Below are positions 22,259-31,409 of a stretch of DNA of 31,980 bases, piece after piece. The notes under the pieces are model-generated. The model was not told the DNA's origin. It was given only the letters and a program-made list of their open reading frames with translations, and searched no databases. Positions within the stretch are counted from its first letter, which is position 1; each line of letters starts with the position of its first letter. This DNA comes from Bacteroidales bacterium (lineage in GTDB: Bacteria > Bacteroidota > Bacteroidia > Bacteroidales > Muribaculaceae), in contig SFJG01000019.1 of the NCBI GenBank assembly GCA_004555955.1, positions 1 to 31,980 of the forward strand. The letters run 5' to 3'. Position numbers and translations under genes: made by a program.

Positions 22259-23740
22259 ATGTTTCTATCATTCAAAGTTATTAAGTCTATGCTCTTCCGA
22301 ACTTTTGCGGTCACGGCTGCTATGACGGCGGCGTTTGTTGCACAAGCAGCAGAATTCGACTCGAAGGATTATATCAAGTTGGCGTCCGACCAAACGGCTT
22401 TTGTCAGCAAACGACCGGCTGAGAATGCTCGCCTGTTTCGCTCGGCAGCTGTCGAGGCTAAAATCCTTGAAGTTAAGCAGTTGCTTGCCGGCAACGACTA
22501 CCTCGCGTGGATGTTCGAAAACTGTTTTCCGAATACGCTCGACACGACGGTCCACTACGATGGAGCCGACGATACGTTTGTCTATACGGGCGACATTGCT
22601 GCGATGTGGCTGCGCGACTCAGGCGCTCAGGTGTGGCCATATGTGCGCTTTGCCAACGAGGATGCGCATCTGCGTGCCATGCTTCGCGGCGTTTTGCTTC
22701 GGCAATTCCGCAGTATTGCCATCGACCCGTATGCCAATGCGTTCAACCCGGGACCGAAAGCCGACAATATGTGGGCTAACGACTTGACGGACATGAAGCC
22801 GGAATTGCACGAGCGTAAGTACGAGATTGATTCGCTGTGCTATCCCGTGCGTTTGGCGTACTACTATTGGCAGGTGACGGGCGACGCGTCGGTGTTCGGC
22901 GACGACTGGCTGAAGGCTGTTGATGCAATTCTGCGCACGTTTGTCGAGCAACAACGCCCCGGTGGCAATCTCGGTCCTTATCACTTCCAACGCTTGACGA
23001 CAACGACCAACGATACGCACACCAATGGCGGCTACGGCGCTCCGGTAAAGCCTTGCGGCTTGATTTGCTCATACTTCCGTCCGTCGGACGACGCTTGCAC
23101 TTTTCTATTCCTTGTGCCGTCGAATTTTATGGCGGTGACGTCGCTACGCAAGGCTGCGGAGATTCTTACAACGGTCAACGGCGACAGTGCGCTTGCCGGA
23201 CGCTGCCGGAGTCTTGCCGACGAGATCGAATCTGCGCTGAAAAAGTATGCGGTCTACAATCATCCGGAGTTTGGCAAGGTGTATGCTTACGAGGTTGACG
23301 GATTTGGCAATCACAATTTGATGGACGATGCCAACGTGCCGTCGCTTCTTGCCATGCCGTATTTGGACGACGTGGATGTCAACGACCCGATTTATCAAAA
23401 CACGCGACGGCTGGTACTGAGCGATAGCAATCCGTACTTTTTCCGCGGAACAGCCGGTGAGGGCATCGGCGGTCCGCATATCGGATTCGATATGGTTTGG
23501 CCGATGTCGATAATGATGCGAGCGTTTACGAGCACCGACGACGCAGAGATTTAGCGTTGCCTTGAGATGCTGATGCGCACCGATGCCGGCACGGGGCTTA
23601 TGCACGAGTCGTTCCACAAAGACAACCCCGAACGATACACGCGGCCGTGGTTTGCTTGGCAGAATACACTATTCGGCGAACTTGTTCTCCATTTGATTGA
23701 TGAGGGCAAAGTCGACTTGCTGCGTAAGGCTCATCGATAG
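22259..23740 (+). pseudogene. GH125 exo-alpha-1,6-mannosidase-like gene interrupted by an in-frame TAG
   Basis: The first 431 codons (22259-23554) encode a GH125 (DUF1237) enzyme with a signal peptide best started at the second ATG, 22289 (MLFRTFAVTAAMTAAFVAQA). Family motifs are YTGDIAAMWLRDSGAQVWPY, IDPYANAFNPG, YEIDSLCYPVRLAYYYW, KPCGLICSYFRPSDDACTF and GEGIGGPHIGFDMVWPMS. A TAG at 23552-23554 then stops translation, but the same frame continues with RCLEMLMRTDAGTGLMHESF, WFAWQNTLFGELV and a TAG stop at 23740. That tail is the normal family C-terminus, so the gene appears broken by a single C-to-T change (CAG to TAG is the simplest route). GH125 enzymes release mannose from alpha-1,6-mannosides such as yeast or host N-glycans. 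The truncated product loses the last 62 residues, including a conserved Glu. Confidence 0.88.
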
Positions 23741-23756
23741 AGGGAGGCAACGAAAT

Positions 23757-23801
23757 AACGCCACTTCGCGGCGCCGCTAACGGCTACGAAGTGGCGTTTT
23801 G
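23757..23801 (+). terminator. Intrinsic terminator after the GH125 gene
   Basis: AACGCCACTTCG (23757-23768) pairs perfectly over 12 bp with CGAAGTGGCGTT (23787-23798), followed by further T. It begins 17 bases after the original GH125 stop at 23740, consistent with the gene having extended to there. Confidence 0.9.
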
Positions 23802-23927
23802 TGTATGTAGAAGCGTAATTTTTTGCGCTTGACGTCTTTCCCTCTTTGCCGTTGGCATATTTGAGAATGTTTATGCCTTTGCAGTAGTCGTTTTTTTTAT
23901 AACTAAAATAGTATATTATATATAAAT

Positions 23928-23960
23928 GTGGCGCCGACACAATCAAAGCATCGGCGCTAC
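23928..23960 (-). terminator. Probable terminator of the Ig-like lipoprotein gene
   Basis: GTGGCGCCGA (23928-23937) pairs with TCGGCGCTAC (23951-23960), ten pairs with one G-T. On the minus strand it follows the stop at 24045 by about 85 bases and is followed by ATTTATATAT rather than a clean T run. The rest of 23741-24044 is A/T-rich with no gene. Confidence 0.5.
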
Positions 23961-24044
23961 AAAATTTGACATAAAACACTCGTTGTGCTATTCGTTTAAA
24001 TATTTCGTTTGAGTGACGAAATGCTTTTCCGAACTATGTATGGT

Positions 24045-26060
24045 TTAACGCGAGCGCATTCCGGAGCCGAGAGAGCGCAGTTTCTGCGAGTTAAAACTGT
24101 TGCTGTTACCCGAGCCGTAGCCTGTCGGGTTGCCATACTCGTCGTATCCGTCGCCGTACTCGCCGTCTTCGTCGTCGTATTCCGATTTCTTGTTTTTATC
24201 GGATTCGGTTTCCCATTTCTTCTTCTCCGGCTTGTTTTTCTTAATCTCTTCCGGTTTTTGGGCATCGACAGCGGTTTCATAGATGTCCCAAGTTTGCTCT
24301 ACGTCCCAGTTTTTCTTCAGGTTAACCACGCCGGGATAGTAGTATGTTTCTTCGGGTTGAATGCGTAGAGCATAGTTGCCGGTGTCATATTTGCCGTTTC
24401 GGTTTCGGTCGAAATAAAGGCGCGCATAATATTTAGCCGGCAGCATATTGATAAATTCCGCTTTGCCTCCACGCACAGGCACGGCGAGGACGGGCGAATC
24501 GCTCGAGTTGAGGAGTTCGACGACGGCGCTATCGCCGGCAGCGGGTATGTTGAAAATCAGGTTGCCATATTCTTCGAGCTTGCGCACGTTGATAGTTGTT
24601 TCGTACGTTTTATTGAACACGCCGTAGATGTTCGTAATGCCTAGCGAATCGATACGAATTCGGTATTGCTCGCCGGGCTCCCACTTGTGGCGTATCTGAA
24701 GTGTTCGGCGGTCGAGGGTCGTGTCGCGGTAAGCCAAACGATAGTCAGTGATGTCGGTCCACAGCGTGTCTTGCTTAATCTCGAGATGGAAAGCGGCTGA
24801 GTCGAGTCGCTCTATCGGCTCTTGACTTTGTATGGTTATGGGCGCATATACTTCTTGAGTGCCACCGCTGAGCAGCGAAAGCGACAAATATTGAATTTTC
24901 GGCAACGTGTCTTCCGGCTCGTCTTTTTTCTTCTTCTCTTTTTTAGGCTTTTCGCGCTGGAAGTTGAATCGGAGCGTGTCGGTAGTCCACGCCAGGTTGT
25001 CGGTCGAGTCGGTCTTAAGGTAGCGCAGGGCAACGTTGAGCGAATCGGACGAAACGAGCTCAGGACGGCGAATCCAGTAGGTCAGCGTGTCGTTGTGGGC
25101 GGAGCGTTCGAGGGTATACCACGAGTTGTCGGGCTGTGGCTTGTTGACGATGGCGAGTTCGGGGAGAGTGTCGCTCGGTGCTGCAAAGATTATGCTGAGA
25201 CGCGTTGAGTCGATGCGACTATTGTTTTGCAAATACTGCGATTTGCGGTTTTCGTTGAACATCGACAGCAGAATGTCGTTGGGATAGAACCGAGTTTTGT
25301 TGACCGTTCTCACACTGTCGACAGTCTTACCATCGAGGGCAAAAGCCGTGTCGGCAACAGCCTCGGGTCGACACCAAGGCACAACGATGCTGTCGTAGAA
25401 AGCAATGTCTTCGGTCGGGTTGCCGAACTTGTAGTCGCGGTCGAGGTCGTTAAGGGCAAACACGCGATAACTGCCGGGGCGCACGTTGCGCACAATGAAG
25501 CGGCCACGGCTATCGGTGCGGGCAATGCGTTCGAGTTTCACCTTGGTAAATGCGGTGTCGCTCATATTGCTTTGCAACCCGACAATGACGTTCTGCTGTG
25601 GCTCGAGGCTACGCGAATCGAGCACGATGCCCGACACTCGCAGCGAGTCGATTGCCTCGCCTGTCGAAAAAGCAAAGGCGAAATTTTCGAGCGGATTGCC
25701 TTCGTTGTTGTCTTGAATCGAGTTTGAGAAGTCGAGTGTATAAGTGGTGTTCGGCAGAAGAGAGTCGACCAGCTCGATGGTCACTTTCTTGCCGGAAGCA
25801 CTCATTTTGGGCATTTCGGTTTGTGCCGGCGAGACGACAATCTTGTTCGACGGGTCTTTGAGTTGCACGATTTCGTCGAAGGTAAGTTCGATTTTGTTCT
25901 TTTTGCAGTTCACAGCATTAGGCTCCGGCGAACTTTTCACGAAAATCGGTGGCATCTTGTCTTGCGGACCGCCTTCGGGGTTACCGATGCTTGCGCAGGA
26001 GTAGAAAACCCAGGCAGCAACTACTGTGAATAATATATATAATGAGTGTCTTGACTTCAT
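24045..26060 (-). CDS. Ig-like (Big_5) lipoprotein with an acidic, Tyr/Gly-rich tail
   Basis: The frame opens at 26159, but ATG 26060 (671 aa) directly starts the lipoprotein signal (MKSRHSLYILFTVVAAWVFYSC, Cys22). The -7 box at 26079-26086 also lies between the two candidate starts. Residues about 33-125 are a Big_5/SbsA-type Ig domain (PPIFVKSSPEPNAV; ELTFDEIVQL; LLPNTTYTLDFSNSI). A carboxypeptidase-regulatory-like module follows (RTDSRGRFIVRNVRPGSYRVFAL), with further beta-rich segments. The last 70 residues are low complexity: Lys/Glu-rich, then Asp/Glu/Tyr/Gly-rich (EYDDEDGEYGDGYDEYGNP). It belongs to a common Bacteroidota lipoprotein group of unknown role; I cannot assign a function. 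It is a single-gene unit, divergent from secDF. Confidence 0.82.
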   Translation of the reverse strand: MKSRHSLYILFTVVAAWVFYSCASIGNPEGGPQDKMPPIFVKSSPEPNAVNCKKNKIELTFDEIVQLKDPSNKIVVSPAQTEMPKMSASGKKVTIELVDSLLPNTTYTLDFSNSIQDNNEGNPLENFAFAFSTGEAIDSLRVSGIVLDSRSLEPQQNVIVGLQSNMSDTAFTKVKLERIARTDSRGRFIVRNVRPGSYRVFALNDLDRDYKFGNPTEDIAFYDSIVVPWCRPEAVADTAFALDGKTVDSVRTVNKTRFYPNDILLSMFNENRKSQYLQNNSRIDSTRLSIIFAAPSDTLPELAIVNKPQPDNSWYTLERSAHNDTLTYWIRRPELVSSDSLNVALRYLKTDSTDNLAWTTDTLRFNFQREKPKKEKKKKDEPEDTLPKIQYLSLSLLSGGTQEVYAPITIQSQEPIERLDSAAFHLEIKQDTLWTDITDYRLAYRDTTLDRRTLQIRHKWEPGEQYRIRIDSLGITNIYGVFNKTYETTINVRKLEEYGNLIFNIPAAGDSAVVELLNSSDSPVLAVPVRGGKAEFINMLPAKYYARLYFDRNRNGKYDTGNYALRIQPEETYYYPGVVNLKKNWDVEQTWDIYETAVDAQKPEEIKKNKPEKKKWETESDKNKKSEYDDEDGEYGDGYDEYGNPTGYGSGNSNSFNSQKLRSLGSGMRSR

Positions 26061-26078
26061 ACATTGATAATTTGACGG

Positions 26079-26086
26079 CAAATTTA
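26079..26086 (-). promoter_or_regulatory. Probable -7 box of the Ig-like lipoprotein gene
   Basis: TAAATTTG on the minus strand, 18 bases before ATG 26060. No TTTG at -33. Use of it would give a very short leader and supports the start at 26060. Confidence 0.4.
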
Positions 26087-26250
26087 CTAAAAATAAGTGT
26101 AAAAATTTGCGAAGAAGCAAAATTTGTGTTGTAATTGTCCCTATCGACATAACATACATATATAATAAGGTAAAAACTCCAAAAAATAGTCAAAAAACGG
26201 CTGCGAAAAACTTTATTCGACATTAAAAACGCAATAACGGGCTTAAAAAT

Positions 26251-26281
26251 TTTCTAACTTGAAATAATTAATGTATATTTG
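26251..26281 (+). promoter_or_regulatory. Promoter of secDF
   Basis: TTTC (26251-26254, one mismatch), a 19-base spacer and TATATTTG (26274-26281). The transcript would start near 26288, about 40 bases before ATG 26329. Confidence 0.6.
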
Positions 26282-26328
26282 CACGCTAATATTGCAAAAT
26301 TGAAATTAAAATAAAATACTAAACAAAA

Positions 26329-29292
26329 ATGCAAAGTAAAGGTTTTATTAGAGTCCTTACGGTCTTATTGGTCCTTGTTTGCGTCTTTTATTTGTCGTTC
26401 TCGTTCGTAACAAGCAGCATCGAAAAGGATGCGGCAGCGTTTGCGGCAACGAAGAACAGCGACGAAAATTCGCAAGCCTACAAGGATGCCTATAAGATGT
26501 ATCTTGACTCTATTGGCAAAGAGAAAGTGTACTTAGGCTACACTTACAACGAAGCGAGAGAAAAGCAAATCGGTTTAGGTCTTGACTTGAAGGGCGGTAT
26601 GAACGTCACCCTTCAAATTTCGGTGCCCGACATCTTGCGGGCTTTGTCGAAAGAAAATCCGGACCCGAAATTCAACGAGGCAATCAAATTGACCGAGAAG
26701 AGCAAAGCCAAAGATTTCGTAGGCACGTTCTGCGAAGAATATCAACGACTTGCTCCGGGTGGAAGTCTCGCTCAAATTTTCCGTTCTATAGAAAAGGTTA
26801 AGACCGGTATGACCAACGCCGAGGTTGAGAAAGTGCTCCGCGACGAGGTTAACGCTATGGTCGACAACTCATACAACACGCTTCGTACACGTATCGACCG
26901 CTTCGGTGTGGTTGCTCCCAACATCAAGAAGATGGAGCGCGACGGTCAAATCTTGCTCGAACTCCCGGGCATTAAGGAACCCGAACGTGTGCGCAAACTG
27001 TTGCAAGGTTCTGCCAACTTGGAATTCTACGAAACTTATACACTCCAAGAACTCCAAAGCGCACTTGCTCAATTGAGCGACGCAGCGCAAAAGGGCGAAA
27101 CAGCTCCCGCAGCAGCTCCCGCTGAAGGCGAAGCAGTTGCTGCCGACACTGTGGATGTGGCTATGGCAGACACCGCTGTTGTTGCCGAAGCCGCTCCGGC
27201 AGAAAAGCCCGCTGAAGCAAAGGCTGACGAGGCTGCTCCGGCAGAAAAAACTCTTGCTCAAATGCTTTGGGGCAACGCTCAAACCGGCGGTCCGGCGATT
27301 GGTATTGTCAACGTTCAAGACACAGCTGCCGTCAATGCAATCTTGCGTAGCGACGCTGCAAAACGTATCCTCCCGACAAACCTCAAATGCGCTTGGTCGG
27401 TTAAGGCTATCGACGCTAAAGAACGTTTCTACCAACTCGTATCGCTCAAGACTCAGAACGGCAAGCCGCGCTTGGGTGGCGACGTTGTTGTTGACGCAAG
27501 TTCCGACTTCGACAACATGCAAGGTAATGTGGTTTCGATGTCGATGAACAACGAAGGCGCTCGCCGTTGGGCTCAAATCACTCAAGAAAACATTGGCAAG
27601 CAAGTAGCTATCGTGCTCGACGACCAAGTTTATTCATTCCCGACAGTTAACTCGGTTATCGAAGGCGGTCGCTCGCAAATCACCGGTCAATTCACTCCCG
27701 AAGAGGCTACCGACTTGGCAAACGTGCTTAAGTCCGGTAAGATGGTTGCAAAAGTAAACATCGTCAGCGAATCTGTAATCGGTCCGTCGCTTGGTAAACA
27801 AGCTATCGAATCGGGTATCTGGTCGTTTGTTATCGCACTTGTAGTGTTGATGATATTCATGATTTCGTTCTACGGCTTCACTCCGGCAATGGTTGCAAAC
27901 TGCTGCTTGATTATCAACCTCTTCTTCACGCTCAGCATCTTGGCATCGTTCCAGGCAGTGCTTACCCTTTCGGGTATCGCCGGTATCGTGCTTTCGCTCG
28001 GTATGGCAGTCGACGCCAACGTGCTTATCTTCGAGCGTACTAAAGAAGAATTGCGTGCAGGCAAGAATGTTAAGTCGGCACTCGCTGACGGCTACAAGAA
28101 CGCATTCTCTGCAATCTTCGACTCCAACTTGACATCAGTTATCACCGCAATCATCCTCTTGGTTTACGGTACAGGTCTTATCAAAGGTTTCGCAACTACG
28201 TTGCTCATCAGCATCATCTGCTCGTTCTACAGCGCTATCTTCTTGTCGCGTCTGGCATTCGAATGGTTGCTCAAGAAAGAACGTTTTGCCAACATGACCT
28301 TCACCACCAAGATGAGCCAAAACTTCTTGAAGAACGCTAAAGTAGACTTCCTTGGCCAACGCAAGAAAGCCGGCATGATTATCGGCGCAATCATCGTGAT
28401 AATCGCCGCATCGTTCATCTTCAAAGGCATCGATAAAGGCATCGACTTCTCCGGCGGTCGCAACTACATCGTACAATTCGACCACGACGTGAAGACAGCC
28501 GATTTGACAAACAAGCTTCAACCGCTCTTCCCCGAATCGTCGGTATCGGTTATCACTATCGACAACGATTCGAAAGTGCGCGTATCAACCAACTACAAAT
28601 ATGCTGACGAAAGCGAAGGCGTCGACGACGAAGTAATGCACATCCTTTACAACGGTTTGAAAGACGAACTCAAAGGCATGTCGTACGAAGACTTCAGCGT
28701 GTCGAACGAAGAAGTCGGCGTGGTGCAAACCGAGAAAGTAGGTCCGAGCATCGCATCCGATATGACAACAGGTGCAATCTGGGCAGTAATCTTCTCGCTC
28801 ATCGCCATCACGCTCTACATCTTGCTCCGCTTCCGCGACATCTCGTTCTCGATTGGTGCACTCGCATCTTTGGCGTTCACATCATACATCATCATCGGTT
28901 TCTACTCGCTCTTTAGCGGTATCCTTCCGTTCTCGATGGAAATCGACCAATCGTTTATTGCCGCAATCTTGACCATCATCGGTTACGCAATTAACGATAC
29001 CGTGGTTGTGTTCGACCGTATCCGCGAGATGATTGGACTCTATCCGAAGGCTGACCGCAAAGAGGTTATCAACAATTCGTTGAACACCACTTTGACACGT
29101 ACAATCATGACATCGGTAACTACCGTGCTCGTGCTCTTGTGCATCTTCATCTTCGGTGGCGAAACTATCCGCAGTTTCACATTTGCAATGCTCTTCGGCG
29201 TGATTATAGGTACATTATCTACAATCTACGTAGCAACTCCGGTTGCTTACGCTATGCAAAGCCGTAAGATTGCAAAAAAAGCAAACAAGTAA
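26329..29292 (+). CDS. secDF: SecDF fused protein-export membrane protein
   Basis: The 987-aa protein joins SecD and SecF in one chain, as usual in Bacteroidota. The SecD part has an N-terminal helix, GLDLKGGM (84-91), a large periplasmic domain and a six-helix block with VLSLGMAVDANVLIFERTKEE. The SecF part has GIDFSGGRNYIVQFD near 704, a smaller periplasmic domain and IGYAINDTVVVFDRIRE. It uses the proton gradient to help SecYEG release proteins on the periplasmic side. An Ala/Pro/Glu-rich insert at about 255-306 interrupts the SecD periplasmic domain and looks like a flexible linker. It stands alone between its own promoter and a strong terminator. Codon use is more biased than in its neighbours, as expected of a highly expressed gene. 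Confidence 0.97.
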   Translation: MQSKGFIRVLTVLLVLVCVFYLSFSFVTSSIEKDAAAFAATKNSDENSQAYKDAYKMYLDSIGKEKVYLGYTYNEAREKQIGLGLDLKGGMNVTLQISVPDILRALSKENPDPKFNEAIKLTEKSKAKDFVGTFCEEYQRLAPGGSLAQIFRSIEKVKTGMTNAEVEKVLRDEVNAMVDNSYNTLRTRIDRFGVVAPNIKKMERDGQILLELPGIKEPERVRKLLQGSANLEFYETYTLQELQSALAQLSDAAQKGETAPAAAPAEGEAVAADTVDVAMADTAVVAEAAPAEKPAEAKADEAAPAEKTLAQMLWGNAQTGGPAIGIVNVQDTAAVNAILRSDAAKRILPTNLKCAWSVKAIDAKERFYQLVSLKTQNGKPRLGGDVVVDASSDFDNMQGNVVSMSMNNEGARRWAQITQENIGKQVAIVLDDQVYSFPTVNSVIEGGRSQITGQFTPEEATDLANVLKSGKMVAKVNIVSESVIGPSLGKQAIESGIWSFVIALVVLMIFMISFYGFTPAMVANCCLIINLFFTLSILASFQAVLTLSGIAGIVLSLGMAVDANVLIFERTKEELRAGKNVKSALADGYKNAFSAIFDSNLTSVITAIILLVYGTGLIKGFATTLLISIICSFYSAIFLSRLAFEWLLKKERFANMTFTTKMSQNFLKNAKVDFLGQRKKAGMIIGAIIVIIAASFIFKGIDKGIDFSGGRNYIVQFDHDVKTADLTNKLQPLFPESSVSVITIDNDSKVRVSTNYKYADESEGVDDEVMHILYNGLKDELKGMSYEDFSVSNEEVGVVQTEKVGPSIASDMTTGAIWAVIFSLIAITLYILLRFRDISFSIGALASLAFTSYIIIGFYSLFSGILPFSMEIDQSFIAAILTIIGYAINDTVVVFDRIREMIGLYPKADRKEVINNSLNTTLTRTIMTSVTTVLVLLCIFIFGGETIRSFTFAMLFGVIIGTLSTIYVATPVAYAMQSRKIAKKANK

Positions 29293-29312
29293 GATAAAAG
29301 ATTGATATGTTG

Positions 29313-29351
29313 AGGGCGTGCCTTGCGTGATGCAGTTGGCGCGCCCTTTTT
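29313..29351 (+). terminator. Intrinsic terminator after secDF
   Basis: AGGGCGTGCC (29313-29322) pairs with GGCGCGCCCT (29338-29347) with one T-G pair, followed by TTTT. Confidence 0.9.
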
Positions 29352-29422
29352 AGGTGATTATGCAATCGGCACATCCGCCGATATACAAACTTGAATAATA
29401 CAAACAACATTATTATATAATA

Positions 29423-29454
29423 TTTGCTCTCAAAGCAAATTTTCAGTACATTTG
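29423..29454 (+). promoter_or_regulatory. Promoter of obgE
   Basis: TTTG (29423-29426), a 20-base spacer and TACATTTG (29447-29454) match the consensus exactly. The -7 box ends only 7 bases before ATG 29462, so the mRNA may have almost no leader. Confidence 0.75.
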
Positions 29455-29461
29455 TAACATT

Positions 29462-30625
29462 ATGGCAGGCTCAAACTTTATCGACTATGTAAAAATAGTG
29501 TGTCGCTCGGGGAAGGGCGGCGCCGGCTCTGCTCATTTCCACAGAGCGAAATACGTCCCCAAAGGCGGCCCCGACGGCGGTAACGGCGGTCGCGGAGGCC
29601 ATATCATCTTGCGCGGTAACCGCAATCTTTGGACCCTCCTGCACCTCAAATATCAACGTCACGTCTTTGCTACCAACGGACAAGCCGGCAGCGAATGTCG
29701 CAGTTCGGGTAAGGACGGAGAAGACCGCATTATCGAAGTGCCGTGCGGTACGGCTGTCTACGACGCCGACGACGGCAAGTTTCTCTGCGAAGTGACCGAC
29801 GACGGGCAAGAGATAAAACTCCTGCGCGGCGGTCGCGGCGGTTTGGGCAACTGGAACTTCAAGTCGCCGACCAACCAAGCACCGCGCTATGCACAGCCAG
29901 GTGAGCCTTCGATTGAGAAAACCGTTATCCTCGAACTAAAACTCCTCGCCGACGTCGGTCTCGTTGGATTTCCTAACGCCGGAAAGTCGACGTTGCTGTC
30001 GTCGATTTCCGCTGCCAAGCCTAAGATTGCCGACTACCCTTTCACGACGCTCGAACCAAACCTCGGCATTGTGAGCTACCGCGACTCGCGCTCGTTCGTA
30101 ATGGCTGACATCCCCGGTATTATCGAAGGTGCAAGCGAAGGCAAAGGACTGGGTCTCAGATTTTTGCGACACATCGAACGCAATGCCGTACTGCTTTTCA
30201 TGATTCCCGCCGACACCGAAGGTATCCGTCGCGAATACGAGATTCTGCTTTCCGAACTCGAGAAATTCAATCCCGATTTGGCAGACAAAGGTAAGGTGCT
30301 CGCCGTGACCAAATGCGATATGCTCGACGACGAACTCATCGACGAAATCCGCCGCACCGACTTGCCCGAAGGCATACCCACCGTGTTCATTTCGTCGGTC
30401 ACCGGACTTGGACTGACCGAACTGAAAGACTTGCTTTGGCGCACTATCAACGACGAAGACAACCGCATACCTTCGCGTATCACTCATCGCGACCTCGATG
30501 TGCGTCACCGCGTGGCGGAAGAAGACGAATTTATCATCGAGCAAGAAGACTCGGGCGATGCCGACGAAACATGGGACGTTGAATGGCCTGAAGAATACTG
30601 GGAAGATGACTTTAAAGAAGAATAA
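29462..30625 (+). CDS. obgE: Obg/CgtA ribosome-assembly GTPase
   Basis: The 387-aa protein has the glycine-rich Obg domain (1-160; KGGAGSAHFHRAKYVPKGG, GGNGGRGGHI, RGGRGGLGN). The GTPase domain shows G1 GFPNAGKST (about 169), G2 TTLEPN, G3 DIPGIIEGASEG, G4 TKCD and G5 SSVTG. The C-terminus is strongly acidic and Trp-rich (ETWDVEWPEEYWEDDF) in place of the OCT domain found in some homologues. It is an essential GTPase acting in large-subunit maturation and stress signalling. Its 3' end overlaps pgeF by 20 bases, so the two form an operon. Confidence 0.97.
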   Translation: MAGSNFIDYVKIVCRSGKGGAGSAHFHRAKYVPKGGPDGGNGGRGGHIILRGNRNLWTLLHLKYQRHVFATNGQAGSECRSSGKDGEDRIIEVPCGTAVYDADDGKFLCEVTDDGQEIKLLRGGRGGLGNWNFKSPTNQAPRYAQPGEPSIEKTVILELKLLADVGLVGFPNAGKSTLLSSISAAKPKIADYPFTTLEPNLGIVSYRDSRSFVMADIPGIIEGASEGKGLGLRFLRHIERNAVLLFMIPADTEGIRREYEILLSELEKFNPDLADKGKVLAVTKCDMLDDELIDEIRRTDLPEGIPTVFISSVTGLGLTELKDLLWRTINDEDNRIPSRITHRDLDVRHRVAEEDEFIIEQEDSGDADETWDVEWPEEYWEDDFKEE

Positions 30626-31409
30626 TGCAGAACTTGCAACGACGTCGGCAGCAGTGCCGACCGTGCCGTTGCAGTTCGACCAACCACTGAGCGGAGTTGT
30701 CACCTTTGCCACACGTCGTGGCGAGGCAGGCGTCTCCGCTTATTCATCATTTAATTGTTGCCCATACGTGGGCGACGACCCGGCACACGTCGACGACTGT
30801 CGGCGAGCCTTGCTCAAGTCGCTTCGCATCGACCCTTCGCTACTGAAAACGCTCCGGCAAGTCCACAGCGTACGCGTTGTCGCCGCCGACGAAGCATCGC
30901 CAACGGTCGAAGCCGACGCCGTGGTTACTAATCGTCCGGGCGAATACGTCGGCGTCTACACAGCCGATTGCGTGCCCATTCTGCTCGTCGACCCTATCGT
31001 CGGAATCGCCGCAGCCGCTCACGCCGGTTGGAAAGGCACGCTTGGCGGTATTGCCACGCTTACAGTCGAAAAAATGACAAGTCTCGGGGCGGATGTAGAG
31101 CGAATCCATGCGACGTTCGGGCCTGCCATTTGCGGCGGGTGCTACGAAGTGGGACAGGAATTGATTGACCGTTTTGCTGAAGAAAGATTCCCCATGGAGC
31201 GGATATCGAGAGTCAACCCGACAACGGCTAAACCTCATCTCGACTTGGTCGAAGCAAATGCCGTGCTGCTTGAGCGTGTCGGAATAGCAGCCGAGCATAT
31301 TAGTCGCAGCAACATTTGCACGCGATGCGCCCCCGACACCTATTTTTCGGCGCGCGCTCTTGGCGTTCAGTCGGGACGTGTGCTCACGGCGATTGCTATC
31401 GTTCGATGA
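30606..31409 (+). CDS. pgeF: Peptidoglycan editing factor PgeF (YfiH/laccase-domain family)
   Basis: The frame opens at 30498, but I choose ATG 30606 (267 aa) because the earlier codons only mirror the end of obgE in another frame. The family core has TFATRRGEAGVSAY, LRQVHSVRVV, VYTADCVPILLVD, AAAHAGWKGTLGG and FGPAICGGCYEV, with the His, Cys and His of the active metal site (QVH, DC, HAGW). PgeF removes or prevents misincorporated amino acids in the peptidoglycan stem peptide; related proteins show purine nucleoside activity. It overlaps obgE by 20 bases. Its stop overlaps the end of the convergent transporter gene by 14 bases. Confidence 0.93.
   Translation: MTLKKNNAELATTSAAVPTVPLQFDQPLSGVVTFATRRGEAGVSAYSSFNCCPYVGDDPAHVDDCRRALLKSLRIDPSLLKTLRQVHSVRVVAADEASPTVEADAVVTNRPGEYVGVYTADCVPILLVDPIVGIAAAAHAGWKGTLGGIATLTVEKMTSLGADVERIHATFGPAICGGCYEVGQELIDRFAEERFPMERISRVNPTTAKPHLDLVEANAVLLERVGIAAEHISRSNICTRCAPDTYFSARALGVQSGRVLTAIAIVR

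Noticed and set aside
23552..23554. TAG read as an amino acid (code 15-like recoding or programmed read-through)
   Set aside because: TAG serves as the real stop of the amidase gene (4233-4235) and of the glycoamylase-like gene (6004-6006), so recoding is unlikely in this genome.
23731..23979. Minus-strand frame of 82 codons between the GH125 gene and the Ig-like lipoprotein gene
   Set aside because: It runs through both terminator hairpins and has no recognisable features or promoter.
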